Below, piece after piece: positions 8,372 to 16,577 of a stretch of DNA of 64,000 bases (the stretch's first letter is position 1; each line of letters begins with the position of its first letter). The notes below the pieces were generated by a model. The model did no database searches and was not told the DNA's origin. It saw only the letters and a list, made by a program, of their open reading frames with translations. Location: positions 1 to 64,000 of the forward strand of contig CAJTQL010000010.1 in assembly GCA_910578285.1 (NCBI GenBank), read 5' to 3'. The position numbers and the translations under genes were made by a program. The stretch comes from an uncultured Helicobacteraceae bacterium. Its GTDB lineage: Bacteria; Campylobacterota; Campylobacteria; Campylobacterales; Helicobacteraceae.

Positions 8372-9132
8372 AGGTTTTTCCAATCAATTTCGAGGTCGCT
8401 TTTGTGGTCAATCTCGCACCAACCACCATCGATAAAAACAGCCTTTGCATTGTGGTAGCGGTCTATCAGACATTGCAAGAAGCTTGTCATGTACATATTT
8501 CTAAAGTTTTGATTATCATAAAATGCGTTTTTGTCGAGCGAATCATAGAAAGAAATCACCTCGCGCAAGAAGCTTGCGCCAAACGCAAAGAGTCCAATGT
8601 ATTGCCCCTCAATCTCTTCAAGAGTTTTGGGCTTTTTGCCAAGTTCGAGCAGGCTGTCGCCATCGCAGCGCAGAGTCTCGGCGTCATCGAGCGGATTCTC
8701 AAAACGTCTTTGCCAGAGCTTGTGCCAAGCCCTGTCAACAACGATTCGCAGCTCGCCATGACTTTGCAAGAGTGTGTGCACAATTGATGGTTCATAGATA
8801 ATATCGGCATACGAAACAAGCAAGCCCTCGCCACGTTCGCAAAGCTGCTCGAGCAATTTGCGCGCGCAAAAGAGTGTGGCGACCATATTTGTCGAATCGT
8901 AGTTTGGATTCTCGAAGATAGTGTGTATGCCCAATGTCTTTGCATGGGCGATGAGTTCATTGACAAGATAACCACCGACAAGAGCGATGTTTTGCACCCC
9001 AGCAGCGCGTAATGCTTCGATTTCATAATCCAAAATTGGCTTACCGAGATAGGGCACAAGGCATTTGGGGCGGTTGTTTGTGAGCGGCATAAGCCGCGAA
9101 CCAAAGCCTGCTGCGAGAATCAATGCTGTCAT
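8368..9132 (-). CDS. LicC-like nucleotidyltransferase (NTP-transferase family)
   Basis: 254-aa enzyme of the sugar-1-phosphate/choline-phosphate nucleotidyltransferase family. The N-terminal nucleotide-binding signature LILAAGFGSRLMPLT..RPKCLVP is complete; NYDSTNMVATL and SYADIIYEP are typical active-site segments, and CEIDHKSDLE closes the domain. The start is set by AAAGGAGC before ATG at 9132; a further 52 residues upstream are not conserved-looking. Such enzymes activate phosphocholine or a sugar phosphate for surface-glycan decoration, but no choline kinase or transferase gene is in the window, so the substrate is open. Confidence 0.75.
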   Translation of the reverse strand: MTALILAAGFGSRLMPLTNNRPKCLVPYLGKPILDYEIEALRAAGVQNIALVGGYLVNELIAHAKTLGIHTIFENPNYDSTNMVATLFCARKLLEQLCERGEGLLVSYADIIYEPSIVHTLLQSHGELRIVVDRAWHKLWQRRFENPLDDAETLRCDGDSLLELGKKPKTLEEIEGQYIGLFAFGASFLREVISFYDSLDKNAFYDNQNFRNMYMTSFLQCLIDRYHNAKAVFIDGGWCEIDHKSDLEIDWKNL

Positions 9133-9142
9133 GATTGCTCCT

Positions 9143-9469
9143 TTAGAATGTGATATTCTCCACAAGCTCGCATATATCGCCACGTACGAGCAGTGCATCA
9201 ATGCAATAGTTTTGCTTGCTTTGTGTTGTGTTGAGATAGATATGCGCGCTTTTGAGGATTCGTTCGAGTTTTTTAGGCGTAATTGCATAGATGGGCTCGA
9301 AGTTGTTACCGCTTTTCACCTCGACAAAATGCAGCACATTGTGCTTGCTCGCGATGATGTCAATCTCGCCAAAGCGTGTATAGAAATTGCGCGCAAGAAT
9401 GCAAAAATTGTTGTGTTGCAAGAATGCGGCGGCTTTGTCCTCGGCGAGATTCCCTTTTGCTCGACTCAT
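9143..9469 (-). CDS. yraN: YraN / UPF0102 family protein
   Basis: 108-aa protein with a restriction-endonuclease-like fold: G(x)LAEDKAAAFL at the N-terminus, then FGEIDIIASKHNVLHFVEVKSG, containing the E..D..E-x-K catalytic-type residues. The biochemical role is unsettled; a nuclease or Holliday-junction function has been suggested for the family. The start ATG overlaps the stop of hom (ATGA), and the hom-yraN pairing matches the H. pylori order as I recall it. Confidence 0.85.
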   Translation of the reverse strand: MSRAKGNLAEDKAAAFLQHNNFCILARNFYTRFGEIDIIASKHNVLHFVEVKSGNNFEPIYAITPKKLERILKSAHIYLNTTQSKQNYCIDALLVRGDICELVENITF

Positions 9470-10728
9470 TGCGAATCTTTGATTCGAATCATCACAGGCG
9501 CATGGCGCACAAATTGCAACGTGGCGAGTTTGTCAATCGCGGATTTGATGTGTTTCTCGCTGCAGAGGTGAGTGGAGAGCAGAATCTTCGCACCCTTTTG
9601 GCTGCTTGGCTGCAGAAGTGAGTGAATCGAGATGTTCTCGCTGCTTAGAATCTGCGCCACTTGTGCAAGTACGCCCGCTTCATCTGCAACATCGAGCCGT
9701 AAATAATAGCGTGAGCGAATCAAATCTTTTTCGCGCAAAATAAGCCCGCTTTCGAGCGATTTTTTGAATCCTAGCATTGGTGTGCTTTTGCAGCGAGCAA
9801 TCTCGATGAGGTCAGAAATCACAGCGCTTGCTGTGGCTCTACCGCCCGCACCTGCACCATAATACATCGTCTCGCCCACACAATCGCCCACAACACTGAT
9901 TCCATTCATCACGCCATCAACACGGCTAATCATTTCGCTCAAGGGCACAAACGCGGGATGGACGCGCAATTCGACTTCATTGCCTACTTTGCGCGCAATG
10001 GCAAGCAGCTTGAGGCTATATCCAAACTCACGTGCAAATGCAATCTCGTCTTCGGAAATATCAGTGATTCCTTCGATGAGAATCGAATCGGGCTTTGCGT
10101 CAATTCCATATGCAATGCTCGCGAGAATGAGCAGCTTATGCGCTGCATCGAACCCGCCCACATCAAAGCTCGGGTCAGCTTCGGCGTAGCCAAGCTCTTG
10201 CGCTTTGGCAAGCGCTGTTGCGTAGGGCATGTTGTGCAAGAACATGTTTGTCAAGATGAAATTGCATGTGCCATTAAGAATCCCACAAATCTCGAGGATA
10301 TGGTTTGCCCCAAGCCCATCGCGCAATGCTTTGATGATGGGGATTCCACCAGCCACACTTGCCTCAAAGCCAATCGGAATCTCGCCCGCAATCTCTTGCA
10401 GCTCATAGCGATAGTAGGCGAGCATCGCCTTGTTGGCGGTTACCAAGTTTTTGCCTGCGCGCAATGCCTTTTGTGCAACAGCATATGCTTCGTCGATTCC
10501 GCCCATGAGCTCAACGATTGTGTCGATTGTGGGGTCGTTTAGTACCACATCGACATCATCAACAAGCCGAAACGAGATGTCCGCGCGGCTTTTGTGTAGA
10601 TTGCGCACTGCACCGATGATGGGAATGATTTCTTCTCCTGCGCGTGCTGCAATCACATCTTGGTTGCTCTGCAGAATCTGCGCAACGCTGTTGCCCACAA
10701 CGCCAAGCCCGATGATTCCTATTCGCAT
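9466..10728 (-). CDS. hom: Homoserine dehydrogenase
   Basis: NAD(P)H-dependent reduction of aspartate semialdehyde to homoserine, leading to threonine and methionine. The 420-aa chain has the Rossmann motif IGLGVVGNSV, the dehydrogenase core (TANKAMLAYY, EASVAGGIPIIKALRDGL, LNGTCNFILT) and a C-terminal ACT domain (LDVADEAGVLAQVAQIL) that probably binds threonine for feedback control. Its first 10 bases overlap the upstream aminotransferase gene and its stop overlaps yraN. Confidence 0.95.
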   Translation of the reverse strand: MRIGIIGLGVVGNSVAQILQSNQDVIAARAGEEIIPIIGAVRNLHKSRADISFRLVDDVDVVLNDPTIDTIVELMGGIDEAYAVAQKALRAGKNLVTANKAMLAYYRYELQEIAGEIPIGFEASVAGGIPIIKALRDGLGANHILEICGILNGTCNFILTNMFLHNMPYATALAKAQELGYAEADPSFDVGGFDAAHKLLILASIAYGIDAKPDSILIEGITDISEDEIAFAREFGYSLKLLAIARKVGNEVELRVHPAFVPLSEMISRVDGVMNGISVVGDCVGETMYYGAGAGGRATASAVISDLIEIARCKSTPMLGFKKSLESGLILREKDLIRSRYYLRLDVADEAGVLAQVAQILSSENISIHSLLQPSSQKGAKILLSTHLCSEKHIKSAIDKLATLQFVRHAPVMIRIKDSQ

Positions 10729-11948
10729 GATTTTTTCTCATTCTCAAGAGTTTTGAGGAATTGCTTGATATTGCGCGCCGCTTGACGAATGCGCTTTTCA
10801 TTTTCGATGAGCGCAATGCGGACATAGTTTTCCCCACTTTCACCAAAGCCAACACCCGGGCTTACCGCAACCTTTGCTTCTTTGAGCAAGCGTTTGCTAA
10901 ACTCGAGGCTACCCAAATGCTTTGCTACTTCAGGGATCTCTGTCCAGATAAACATTGTGGCTTTGGGTTTTTGCATGTTCCAGCCTGCATCGGCAAAGCT
11001 CTTAATCAGCACGTCCATGCGTGCCGAATAGCGGTTTTTAATCTCTTCTACGCATGTTTGGTCTTCGTTGAGTGCAATCGTTGCGGCAACCTGCATGGGC
11101 GTATACATGCCATAATCCACCCAACTTTTGATTTTTTGCAATGCAGCAATCATTTTTGCGTTGCCCACCACAAAGCCCACGCGCCAGCCTGCCATGTTGT
11201 AGCTTTTGGAAAGCGTGAAACTCTCGACAGCGACATCTTTTGCGCCTTGCACCTCGAAAATCGATGGTGTTTTGTAGCCATCAAAACTTAAATCGGCATA
11301 GGCGATGTCGCTAATGATATAGAATCGTTCTTTTTTTGCGAGTGCGACAAGCCGTTCATAAAATGAGCGCTCGACAGTAACGGTTGTTGGATTATGCGGA
11401 AAATTCACAGCAACAAACTTTGGCTTGGGCAATGCTTCTTTGAGTGCATGTTCGAGGTCGCGAAAATAGGCATCTTCGTCTAGTTCGCGATTCTTGTTGT
11501 ATTGTAATGCAAATTTGGTTACATTCGCGCCGACAATAATAAAGGCATAATAATGGATTGGATACATCGGCTCGGAGACAATTGCGTTGTCGCCGAAATT
11601 GGAAATCGCTTGAATGAGATGCACATAGCCTTCTTTGCTGCCAAGCGTAACACATGCTTCGTTGTCGGGGTCCAAATCGACACCATAGCGGCGCTTGTAC
11701 CAATTACAGATTGCAAGGCGGAGTTTGTAGATTCCTTTGCTTGCCGAATAGCCATGATTTTTGGGTTTTTGCGCCGCTTCGCAAAGCTTGTCGATGATGT
11801 GTTGCGGCGTTGGACCATCAGGGTTGCCCATACTAAAATCAATCACATCTTCATTGTTTTGGCGCATTTGCAGTTTGATTTCATTGATGACTGCAAAGAC
11901 ATATTTGGGTAGCCGTTTCATTTTGTCAAATTGGATTTCGTCAAACAT
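10719..11948 (-). CDS. Class I/II PLP aminotransferase (AspB/AlaC/DapL-like)
   Basis: 409-aa fold-type I aminotransferase. Features are FSMGNPDGPTP at the substrate pocket, NFPHNPTT, SDIAYADLSFDG and the PLP-lysine segment TLSKSYNMAGWRVGF. A start at 11948 is favoured because AAAGGA precedes it and the family N-terminus (MFDEIQFDKMKRLPKYVF) begins there; an upstream extension of 22 residues looks spurious. Its place directly before hom suggests a role in the aspartate family (aspartate, alanine or LL-diaminopimelate aminotransferase); sequence by eye does not decide among these. Confidence 0.85.
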   Translation of the reverse strand: MFDEIQFDKMKRLPKYVFAVINEIKLQMRQNNEDVIDFSMGNPDGPTPQHIIDKLCEAAQKPKNHGYSASKGIYKLRLAICNWYKRRYGVDLDPDNEACVTLGSKEGYVHLIQAISNFGDNAIVSEPMYPIHYYAFIIVGANVTKFALQYNKNRELDEDAYFRDLEHALKEALPKPKFVAVNFPHNPTTVTVERSFYERLVALAKKERFYIISDIAYADLSFDGYKTPSIFEVQGAKDVAVESFTLSKSYNMAGWRVGFVVGNAKMIAALQKIKSWVDYGMYTPMQVAATIALNEDQTCVEEIKNRYSARMDVLIKSFADAGWNMQKPKATMFIWTEIPEVAKHLGSLEFSKRLLKEAKVAVSPGVGFGESGENYVRIALIENEKRIRQAARNIKQFLKTLENEKKSCE

Positions 11949-11958
11949 TGTCGTTCCT

Positions 11959-12777
11959 TTATTGTTGCAACACGGTGCGGATTCCAGTCTTGATTGCTGT
12001 GGGCGAATGCTCATCGCTTAGGCGCACAAAGACAACATCGGTATTGAGTTTAAGTCGATAGACACCCCCGCTTTTTTGTGGGTTTTGTATGCTAACCAAT
12101 CGCAAAGAAGCGTCATAGAGAGCGACTTTGGGGCTGATTGTTCCCCCATCGAGCGGCGCGAATTGTAAGATTCCGCCCTGACGATTGACAGCATACCAAT
12201 ATTCGCCTTGTAGATTGCCATTGCTGACTTCGACATCGTATTCAAGCACGATAGCCTCTGGTAGTTTGGGATATTGCAGCGCAATCACATAGCGCCATGA
12301 TGTGTCGTTTTCACGTACAATCTCGCTCACGCGGTAGCCATATTTGCGAATCTCGTTGATGAAGCTCACAGGGTCAAGCGCACTCTCGGCATTCATGAGC
12401 ATCACTAAGCGATAGTTGCCATCGACAAACTCTGCTTGCACGGGCGTGGCATAATAATATCCGAGAGCCTTCAGCACGTTTTGAACCGAGCGCGTAACGA
12501 AAATGGGCGCATCATTGGCTTGGATATGGATTCGAAATGCGCGTGGGCTTTGCGTTGTGAGCTTGAGTAGCCCATTTTCTTTGAGTTTTGCAAGAATCTT
12601 GGGATAGTCTACGCCATATTCATCATAATAGAGCTGCGGATTGCGAAACAAGCCGCTGACGATAAAAGTGCGATTTTTATCGAATGTTTGCCTATCAAGC
12701 AGTGCGCGCAATGTCCATTCGATGTCGCTTGCCCAAAGTGGCACGACAAAGAGCGCAGCAAGCCAGAATCTTACCAC
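11959..12777 (-). CDS. Exported protein of unknown function, 272 aa
   Basis: Starts with GTG and has a clean signal peptide (VRFWLAALFVVPLWA, then SDIEWT), so a periplasmic or outer-membrane-associated location is likely. The mature part is a mixed alpha/beta protein without Cys or transmembrane segments and with many aromatic residues. No named family is recognised. It overlaps the end of the upstream RodZ-like gene by 7 bases and lies 10 bases before the aminotransferase gene, so it is co-transcribed; a functional link to the envelope protein upstream is an inference. Confidence 0.75.
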   Translation of the reverse strand: MVRFWLAALFVVPLWASDIEWTLRALLDRQTFDKNRTFIVSGLFRNPQLYYDEYGVDYPKILAKLKENGLLKLTTQSPRAFRIHIQANDAPIFVTRSVQNVLKALGYYYATPVQAEFVDGNYRLVMLMNAESALDPVSFINEIRKYGYRVSEIVRENDTSWRYVIALQYPKLPEAIVLEYDVEVSNGNLQGEYWYAVNRQGGILQFAPLDGGTISPKVALYDASLRLVSIQNPQKSGGVYRLKLNTDVVFVRLSDEHSPTAIKTGIRTVLQQ

Positions 12778-13778
12778 CCTCTGCCTCCGTTAATCTCCCG
12801 AAACTCGGCTTCACTGACGACTCGAACACCCACATCTGGTGCATAGTAGAGATAGATAGGTGCGGCATAGTTGAGTTTTTGGAGATTGCCATCAACGCCA
12901 ACACTGAAGCGCCCATGTCCTGTTACAAAAAGCATGGGTTCTTTGACTTGGAGATTGAGTTCGTTGGTAACGATTTGATGTACGCGCCGCTTGCTATTGA
13001 CATAGAGCACACCAATCCATAGTTGCCGTCCAGCAATGTCATCACCGACATTGAATGTCAGAGTTTGTGTCTTTGATGTCGCATTGGTTTCGATATTGGG
13101 TTTGGCGTTTGGCGTGGGTGTTGTCGTAGCAACAGGTGCTGTCGTTGTTGTGCCGTTGGTCTCTTTGGCTGCTGTTTGATTGCTTTCTGTTTGATTGCTT
13201 TCTTCGTTGGTTATCTCTTCGTTTTCATCTTCATTCTCGCCCGTTTCTTGTTCGCTTGCATTAATCTCGCTTGGGTTTTCATGCTTGGTTGTGTTGGAAT
13301 CGAGAATAGACAAAGCATTGTTTGTGCCGAGATAATGAAATGCGAGATAGCCACCAATGACAAGCAACACAATGATTCCGATTGCTATATTGAGCCATTT
13401 GGGCGATGCACGTTTCTCGTAATGGTCAATTTTTACGTTGACATCTGTAAAAGTTGTGTCGTATTCATCGGTTTTGAGCAATCCATGCGCTTGGCAATAA
13501 TCATCATAGTCCTCAATCCATGCGCTAAGATTGAGATTATATTCACGTTCAAGGATTCGGATAAAGCCAATGGCAGTCGTTCTGTCAAATTGCTCATAGT
13601 CCTTATTTAAAATAGCCTCGATTTTAAAGACTGCAATATAAGTTCGCTCGTGGATTCCTTGGATTCCATATTGAGCTTTAAGGTCGTTTAGGGCATGCTC
13701 GAGCTGTTCTTTTTTGCGTAAACGTTCTTGTTGTATTTCTTGTTCATGTTCTTGTCTTTGTTTGTCATCATCTTCCAT
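12771..13778 (-). CDS. Bitopic membrane protein with RodZ-like architecture
   Basis: 335 aa. Residues 1-45 are a charged Glu/Gln/Lys coiled coil. Residues 45-100 form a helical domain containing TTAIGFIRILEREYNLNLSAW. One transmembrane helix lies at about 128-148. A Thr/Asn/Glu-rich periplasmic linker (about 155-235) and a beta-rich C-terminal domain (about 240-335) follow. The order cytosolic helical domain, single membrane span, low-complexity linker, beta domain is that of RodZ, the MreB-linked elongasome protein, but the helix-turn-helix sequence is not clear, so this is an analogy. It overlaps the upstream methyltransferase gene by 11 bases. Confidence 0.65.
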   Translation of the reverse strand: MEDDDKQRQEHEQEIQQERLRKKEQLEHALNDLKAQYGIQGIHERTYIAVFKIEAILNKDYEQFDRTTAIGFIRILEREYNLNLSAWIEDYDDYCQAHGLLKTDEYDTTFTDVNVKIDHYEKRASPKWLNIAIGIIVLLVIGGYLAFHYLGTNNALSILDSNTTKHENPSEINASEQETGENEDENEEITNEESNQTESNQTAAKETNGTTTTAPVATTTPTPNAKPNIETNATSKTQTLTFNVGDDIAGRQLWIGVLYVNSKRRVHQIVTNELNLQVKEPMLFVTGHGRFSVGVDGNLQKLNYAAPIYLYYAPDVGVRVVSEAEFREINGGRGW

Positions 13779-14454
13779 TTTGTATCCTATCCATTAATAT
13801 TGCGGCAGCCGCACTGATATTGAGTGAATCGAAATGGTGGCGCAAACCAATACTAACAAGGAATTGCATTTTTGCTAGCAATCGTTTGCGTAAGCCTTCT
13901 CCTTCGCTACCAAGGCAGAGTACGAGCTTTTGGGGCAATGTGCTTGCGCGCCAATCATCTCCGCCGCTCACAGCACCCAAAAGCGTGAAGCCCGCGACTT
14001 TGAGCTCGTTGCAAACGCTAAGACTATCTTTATATACCGCAAATGGCGTATGCAAGGCGGCGCCACTGCTTGTACGGATAGCACCCTCAAGCGCAAAGCT
14101 TTGGATTGCGGTGAGCACAATCGCCTCAAAGCCCAAAGCATAGGCACTACGAAACACAGCGCCGATATTGTGTGTGTCGGTAACGCCTTCGAGCAATACA
14201 AGACGCGTGTAGTCTTTGAGCGCAGCGAGGCTTGTTGGCTTGGGAGGCTCTATGCGCAGCAAGAATCCTTGATGGTTTCCGCCTTTGCAAAGCGCCTGTG
14301 CTTTTTGCGCATCGACACGATATGTCGGACGCTGCAATCTCGCAAACTGCGAGAATATGGTAGATTCGATGTCTTTGGCAAATAGGATTTCTATAATTCT
14401 TTCTGGGCAATGCTTGAGAATATACAAGCAGACCTGTTTGCCATAGACAATCAT
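13768..14454 (-). CDS. TrmH/SpoU-family RNA 2'-O-methyltransferase
   Basis: 228-aa SPOUT methyltransferase. An N-terminal substrate-binding part (EILFAKDIESTIFSQF) precedes the knotted catalytic domain with the three SpoU motifs: LLEGVTDTHNIGAVFRSAYA, LVLCLGSEGEGLRKRLL and LNISAAAAILM. RlmB (23S rRNA G2251) is the nearest guess; a tRNA target is possible. The start is the ATG at 14454, chosen because AAAGGAG (within the end of rsmI) precedes it. Confidence 0.85.
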   Translation of the reverse strand: MIVYGKQVCLYILKHCPERIIEILFAKDIESTIFSQFARLQRPTYRVDAQKAQALCKGGNHQGFLLRIEPPKPTSLAALKDYTRLVLLEGVTDTHNIGAVFRSAYALGFEAIVLTAIQSFALEGAIRTSSGAALHTPFAVYKDSLSVCNELKVAGFTLLGAVSGGDDWRASTLPQKLVLCLGSEGEGLRKRLLAKMQFLVSIGLRHHFDSLNISAAAAILMDRIQNGR

Positions 14455-14458
14455 CGCG

Positions 14459-15265
14459 CTAATCTCCTTTGTCATGCAAGGAATCATAGCATTCTTGCAC
14501 GTTGCGTCCGCTCATGCGTGCTTGCACTTTTGCTAAGATTTTGGGTGGCAACAAATCTTGGAACTCGGCGAGATTCCATTCTTTTTGTGTGCTTTTTTTG
14601 AGGTTTAGAACCAATGTCCATTCTCCGCGTGGTTGTTTGATTCTCTCCAAAAGAATAGCAGGCGAGGCGCGATAGTAGCTCTCGAATTGCTTGCTTATTT
14701 CTTTGGCGGCAAAGACATCATCGATGCCTAAACAATCGAGAATCTCGAGCGTTTGAATGAGTCGATGCGGCGATTCATAACACACAACGACACCACCTGT
14801 TGTTATGAGCTTCGCGAGTTCTCGTTCCTTTTGTTGCTTTTTGTGGGGCAAAAAACCATAGAAATGAAACTCTTTGCTACTCATTCCACTTGCGACAAAC
14901 GCGCACAGAGCGGCATTTGCTCCGGGCAGCACAGTGTAGGCAATGTCATTTTGTTGCGCATAGCGCACAAGCGTAGCGCCCGGGTCGCTCACACATGGCA
15001 GCCCCGCATCGCTCATATAGACGACATTTTGCGCAAAAAATTCAGGCGTGAGATTCTGAACAAAGCTTTCTTCATTATGTGCATGCACAGAAAGAATCGG
15101 TACATGACGTTTTTGCAGCAGCGCTCGCTTTTGCAAAAGCAAAAGCAGATTCGAGGTTACACGTGTGTCCTCGCATAGAATCATGTCGCATTCGTTCAAT
15201 GCCCTAAGAGCGCGTAAGCTCATATCCTCGAGATTCCCGATGGGTGTTGGTAGAAATACTAACAC
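14459..15265 (-). CDS. rsmI: 16S rRNA (cytidine1402-2'-O)-methyltransferase RsmI
   Basis: 268-aa tetrapyrrole-methylase-fold enzyme modifying C1402 in the ribosomal P site. Characteristic segments are FLPTPIGNLEDMSLRAL, CEDTRVT, VYMSDAGLPCVSDPGA, LPGANAALCA, FYGFLPHKK and YESPHRLIQTL. It begins with GTG overlapping the rpmE stop by one base (TAGTG), so it is translationally coupled to the ribosomal protein gene. Confidence 0.93.
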   Translation of the reverse strand: MLVFLPTPIGNLEDMSLRALRALNECDMILCEDTRVTSNLLLLLQKRALLQKRHVPILSVHAHNEESFVQNLTPEFFAQNVVYMSDAGLPCVSDPGATLVRYAQQNDIAYTVLPGANAALCAFVASGMSSKEFHFYGFLPHKKQQKERELAKLITTGGVVVCYESPHRLIQTLEILDCLGIDDVFAAKEISKQFESYYRASPAILLERIKQPRGEWTLVLNLKKSTQKEWNLAEFQDLLPPKILAKVQARMSGRNVQECYDSLHDKGD

Positions 15266-15468
15266 TATTTCATGTTGTATTTTTGTTTGAATTTCTCAAC
15301 GCGCCCAGCCGTGTCGACGACCTTATCTGAACCTGTGTAGAATGGGTGGCAAAACGAGGAGATGTCGATTCGAAGCTCGGATTTTGTGCTCATTACCTCG
15401 ATTTCTTTGCCGCTCGTTACGCATGTTACCTTGCAGGGGATATATTTTGGGTGAATATCTTTTTTCAT
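15265..15468 (-). CDS. rpmE: 50S ribosomal protein L31
   Basis: 67-aa L31 with the signature DISSFCHPFYTGSDKVVDTAGRVEKF. Cys residues at the N-terminal side (IPCKVTCVTS) are kept but the second half of the zinc site has one Cys (SFCHP), the pattern I recall for Helicobacter L31. It heads the leftward run of genes to 7532; ATG is preceded by GGAG. Confidence 0.95.
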   Translation of the reverse strand: MKKDIHPKYIPCKVTCVTSGKEIEVMSTKSELRIDISSFCHPFYTGSDKVVDTAGRVEKFKQKYNMK

Positions 15469-15582
15469 TATACTTTTCTCCTTTTTGAACAGGCATTATA
15501 GCATAGACTGCATAAAATGCAGCTGATATTATGTTGTTGCCCGCTTGTGTGGGGTGTTAGAACCCACAAGATTCTAGCTATC

Positions 15583-15608
15583 CGTCATTGCGAACGTGGC
15601 AATCAACA
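15583..15608 (+). repeat. CGTCATTGCGA..CAATCAACA element, copy 2
   Basis: Shares CGTCATTGCGA and GCAATCAAC with the copies at 3311-3350 and 57122-57155, but with a shortened middle. Confidence 0.55.
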
Positions 15609-15816
15609 TGTCAAGAAACCGACACTCTTGATTGCAACATTTGCGCTTGCAATAGAATTTGGAGTTTTGATTCACTATGGAGCCACAGCCATCTGCCCAT
15701 CACAGCCCAAATTCTCCGACAACAAGCACCCTCAACACCACAAATGCGAAATCTCCCACAAGCACAATACAATACAAGCCCGTTCCATGTCGACTTCCAA
15801 TTTTAGCATAATTTAA

Positions 15817-15851
15817 GAGAGAGAGAGAGGAGGAGAGAGAGGGGGGGGGGG
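15817..15851 (+). repeat. GA-rich tract ending in G11 homopolymer
   Basis: A GA-dinucleotide run followed by eleven consecutive G (15841-15851), directly followed by TAGAATTT, which resembles a -10 hexamer. Homopolymeric G tracts of this length are classic slippage sites for phase variation in this phylum. A related G-rich stretch plus TAGAATTT occurs at about 16304-16327. Confidence 0.8.
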
Positions 15852-15861
15852 TAGAATTTGT

Positions 15862-16245
15862 TGCAAAAAGGAAAGGGCTCTATATCCATACGAAACAGAG
15901 CAGGCGCAAAAATATGCACATGCATTTTCGCAAACAAGTGCTGAATATGTCCTCTCAAAAATGCCAAATCCTGCGCAATGTGTTGTGCGCAAAGGCTGGT
16001 TTCCCGACACCGTGCGCGGGCTAGAAAACGAACGCTTTTGCTTTGTGAGCCTTGATACCGATTTGCATGATTCCACTCTTGCGGGGCTTGAATTTTTCTA
16101 CCCGCGCCTTGTGAGCGGCGGGGTGATTTTGATTGATGATTACGACAGCGGTTTTGACGGCGTGGCAAGGGCTGTCGATGCGTTTTGTGCACGCGAAAAG
16201 ATTGCGTGCATGCCCATAGGCGATATTTTTAGCGTTGCGTTGTGA
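15862..16245 (+). pseudogene. C-terminal fragment of a TylF/MycF-type methyltransferase
   Basis: The frame is open from about 15817 through the G-tract to the stop at 16245. Recognisable homology begins near YETEQAQKYAHAF and continues through GWFPDTVRGLENERFCFVSL and GGVILIDDYDSG to the natural C-terminus. The acidic segments (SLDTDLHDST, IDDYD) are the metal/substrate region of TylF-like macrocin or sugar O-methyltransferases. The N-terminal SAM-binding half is missing and no plausible start with RBS exists, so it is read as a decayed fragment. Such genes normally sit in surface-glycan clusters. A short functional product from ATG 15961 cannot be excluded but is unlikely. Confidence 0.7.
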
Positions 16246-16344
16246 AAAAATTGATTTTTTTGGTTCTATAATTCCAAAATATTTCTATTTTAGTAATTAT
16301 TAACGGAGGGGGGAGGGATAGAATTTCATTTAAAAGGAGTTTCG

Positions 16345-16577
16345 ATGTCATTTGCACCCATCTATGCGCAACATCTCGCGAGCCTCTATGAACCCGAGCT
16401 TTTGGAATCTATCAAGAGCAAGACATTGCTCATAACGGGCGCTAGCGGGCTTATCGGCAGATTTCTTGTCGATTCTCTGCTTGCGAGCAAGGCAGATTTT
16501 CGGCTCATCTTGCCCTTGCGCCATGCATTATCATTTGACGATTCGCGTGTGCAGAGCCTTGTTACCAAATTCCAACC
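16345..16577 (+). pseudogene. N-terminal fragment of an NAD-dependent sugar epimerase/dehydratase
   Basis: Has a good RBS (AAAAGGAG) and ATG, and encodes the start of an extended SDR enzyme with the nucleotide-binding motif LLITGASGLIGRFLVDSLL. Homology stops at about VQSLVTKFQP, where the sequence enters the end of the convergent slt gene; the frame runs on to 16641 as meaningless antisense of slt. The catalytic YxxxK region is absent, so the enzyme cannot work. With the methyltransferase fragment it marks a deleted glycan locus. Confidence 0.75.

Larger units (their letters stand above)
15469..15852. other. Gene-poor spacer between rpmE and the glycan-gene remnants
   Basis: No credible gene. 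It contains one CGTCATTGCGA repeat (15583-15608), the rpmE leader at its left edge, and ends in a purine tract of GA repeats running into G11. Short frames here encode nothing recognisable; parts may be decayed coding sequence from the same lost locus as the two fragments that follow. Confidence 0.6.

Noticed and set aside
15517..15816. Open frames in the rpmE-glycan spacer
   Set aside because: Cys/His/Gln-rich readings crossing a dispersed repeat; no RBS or family resemblance.
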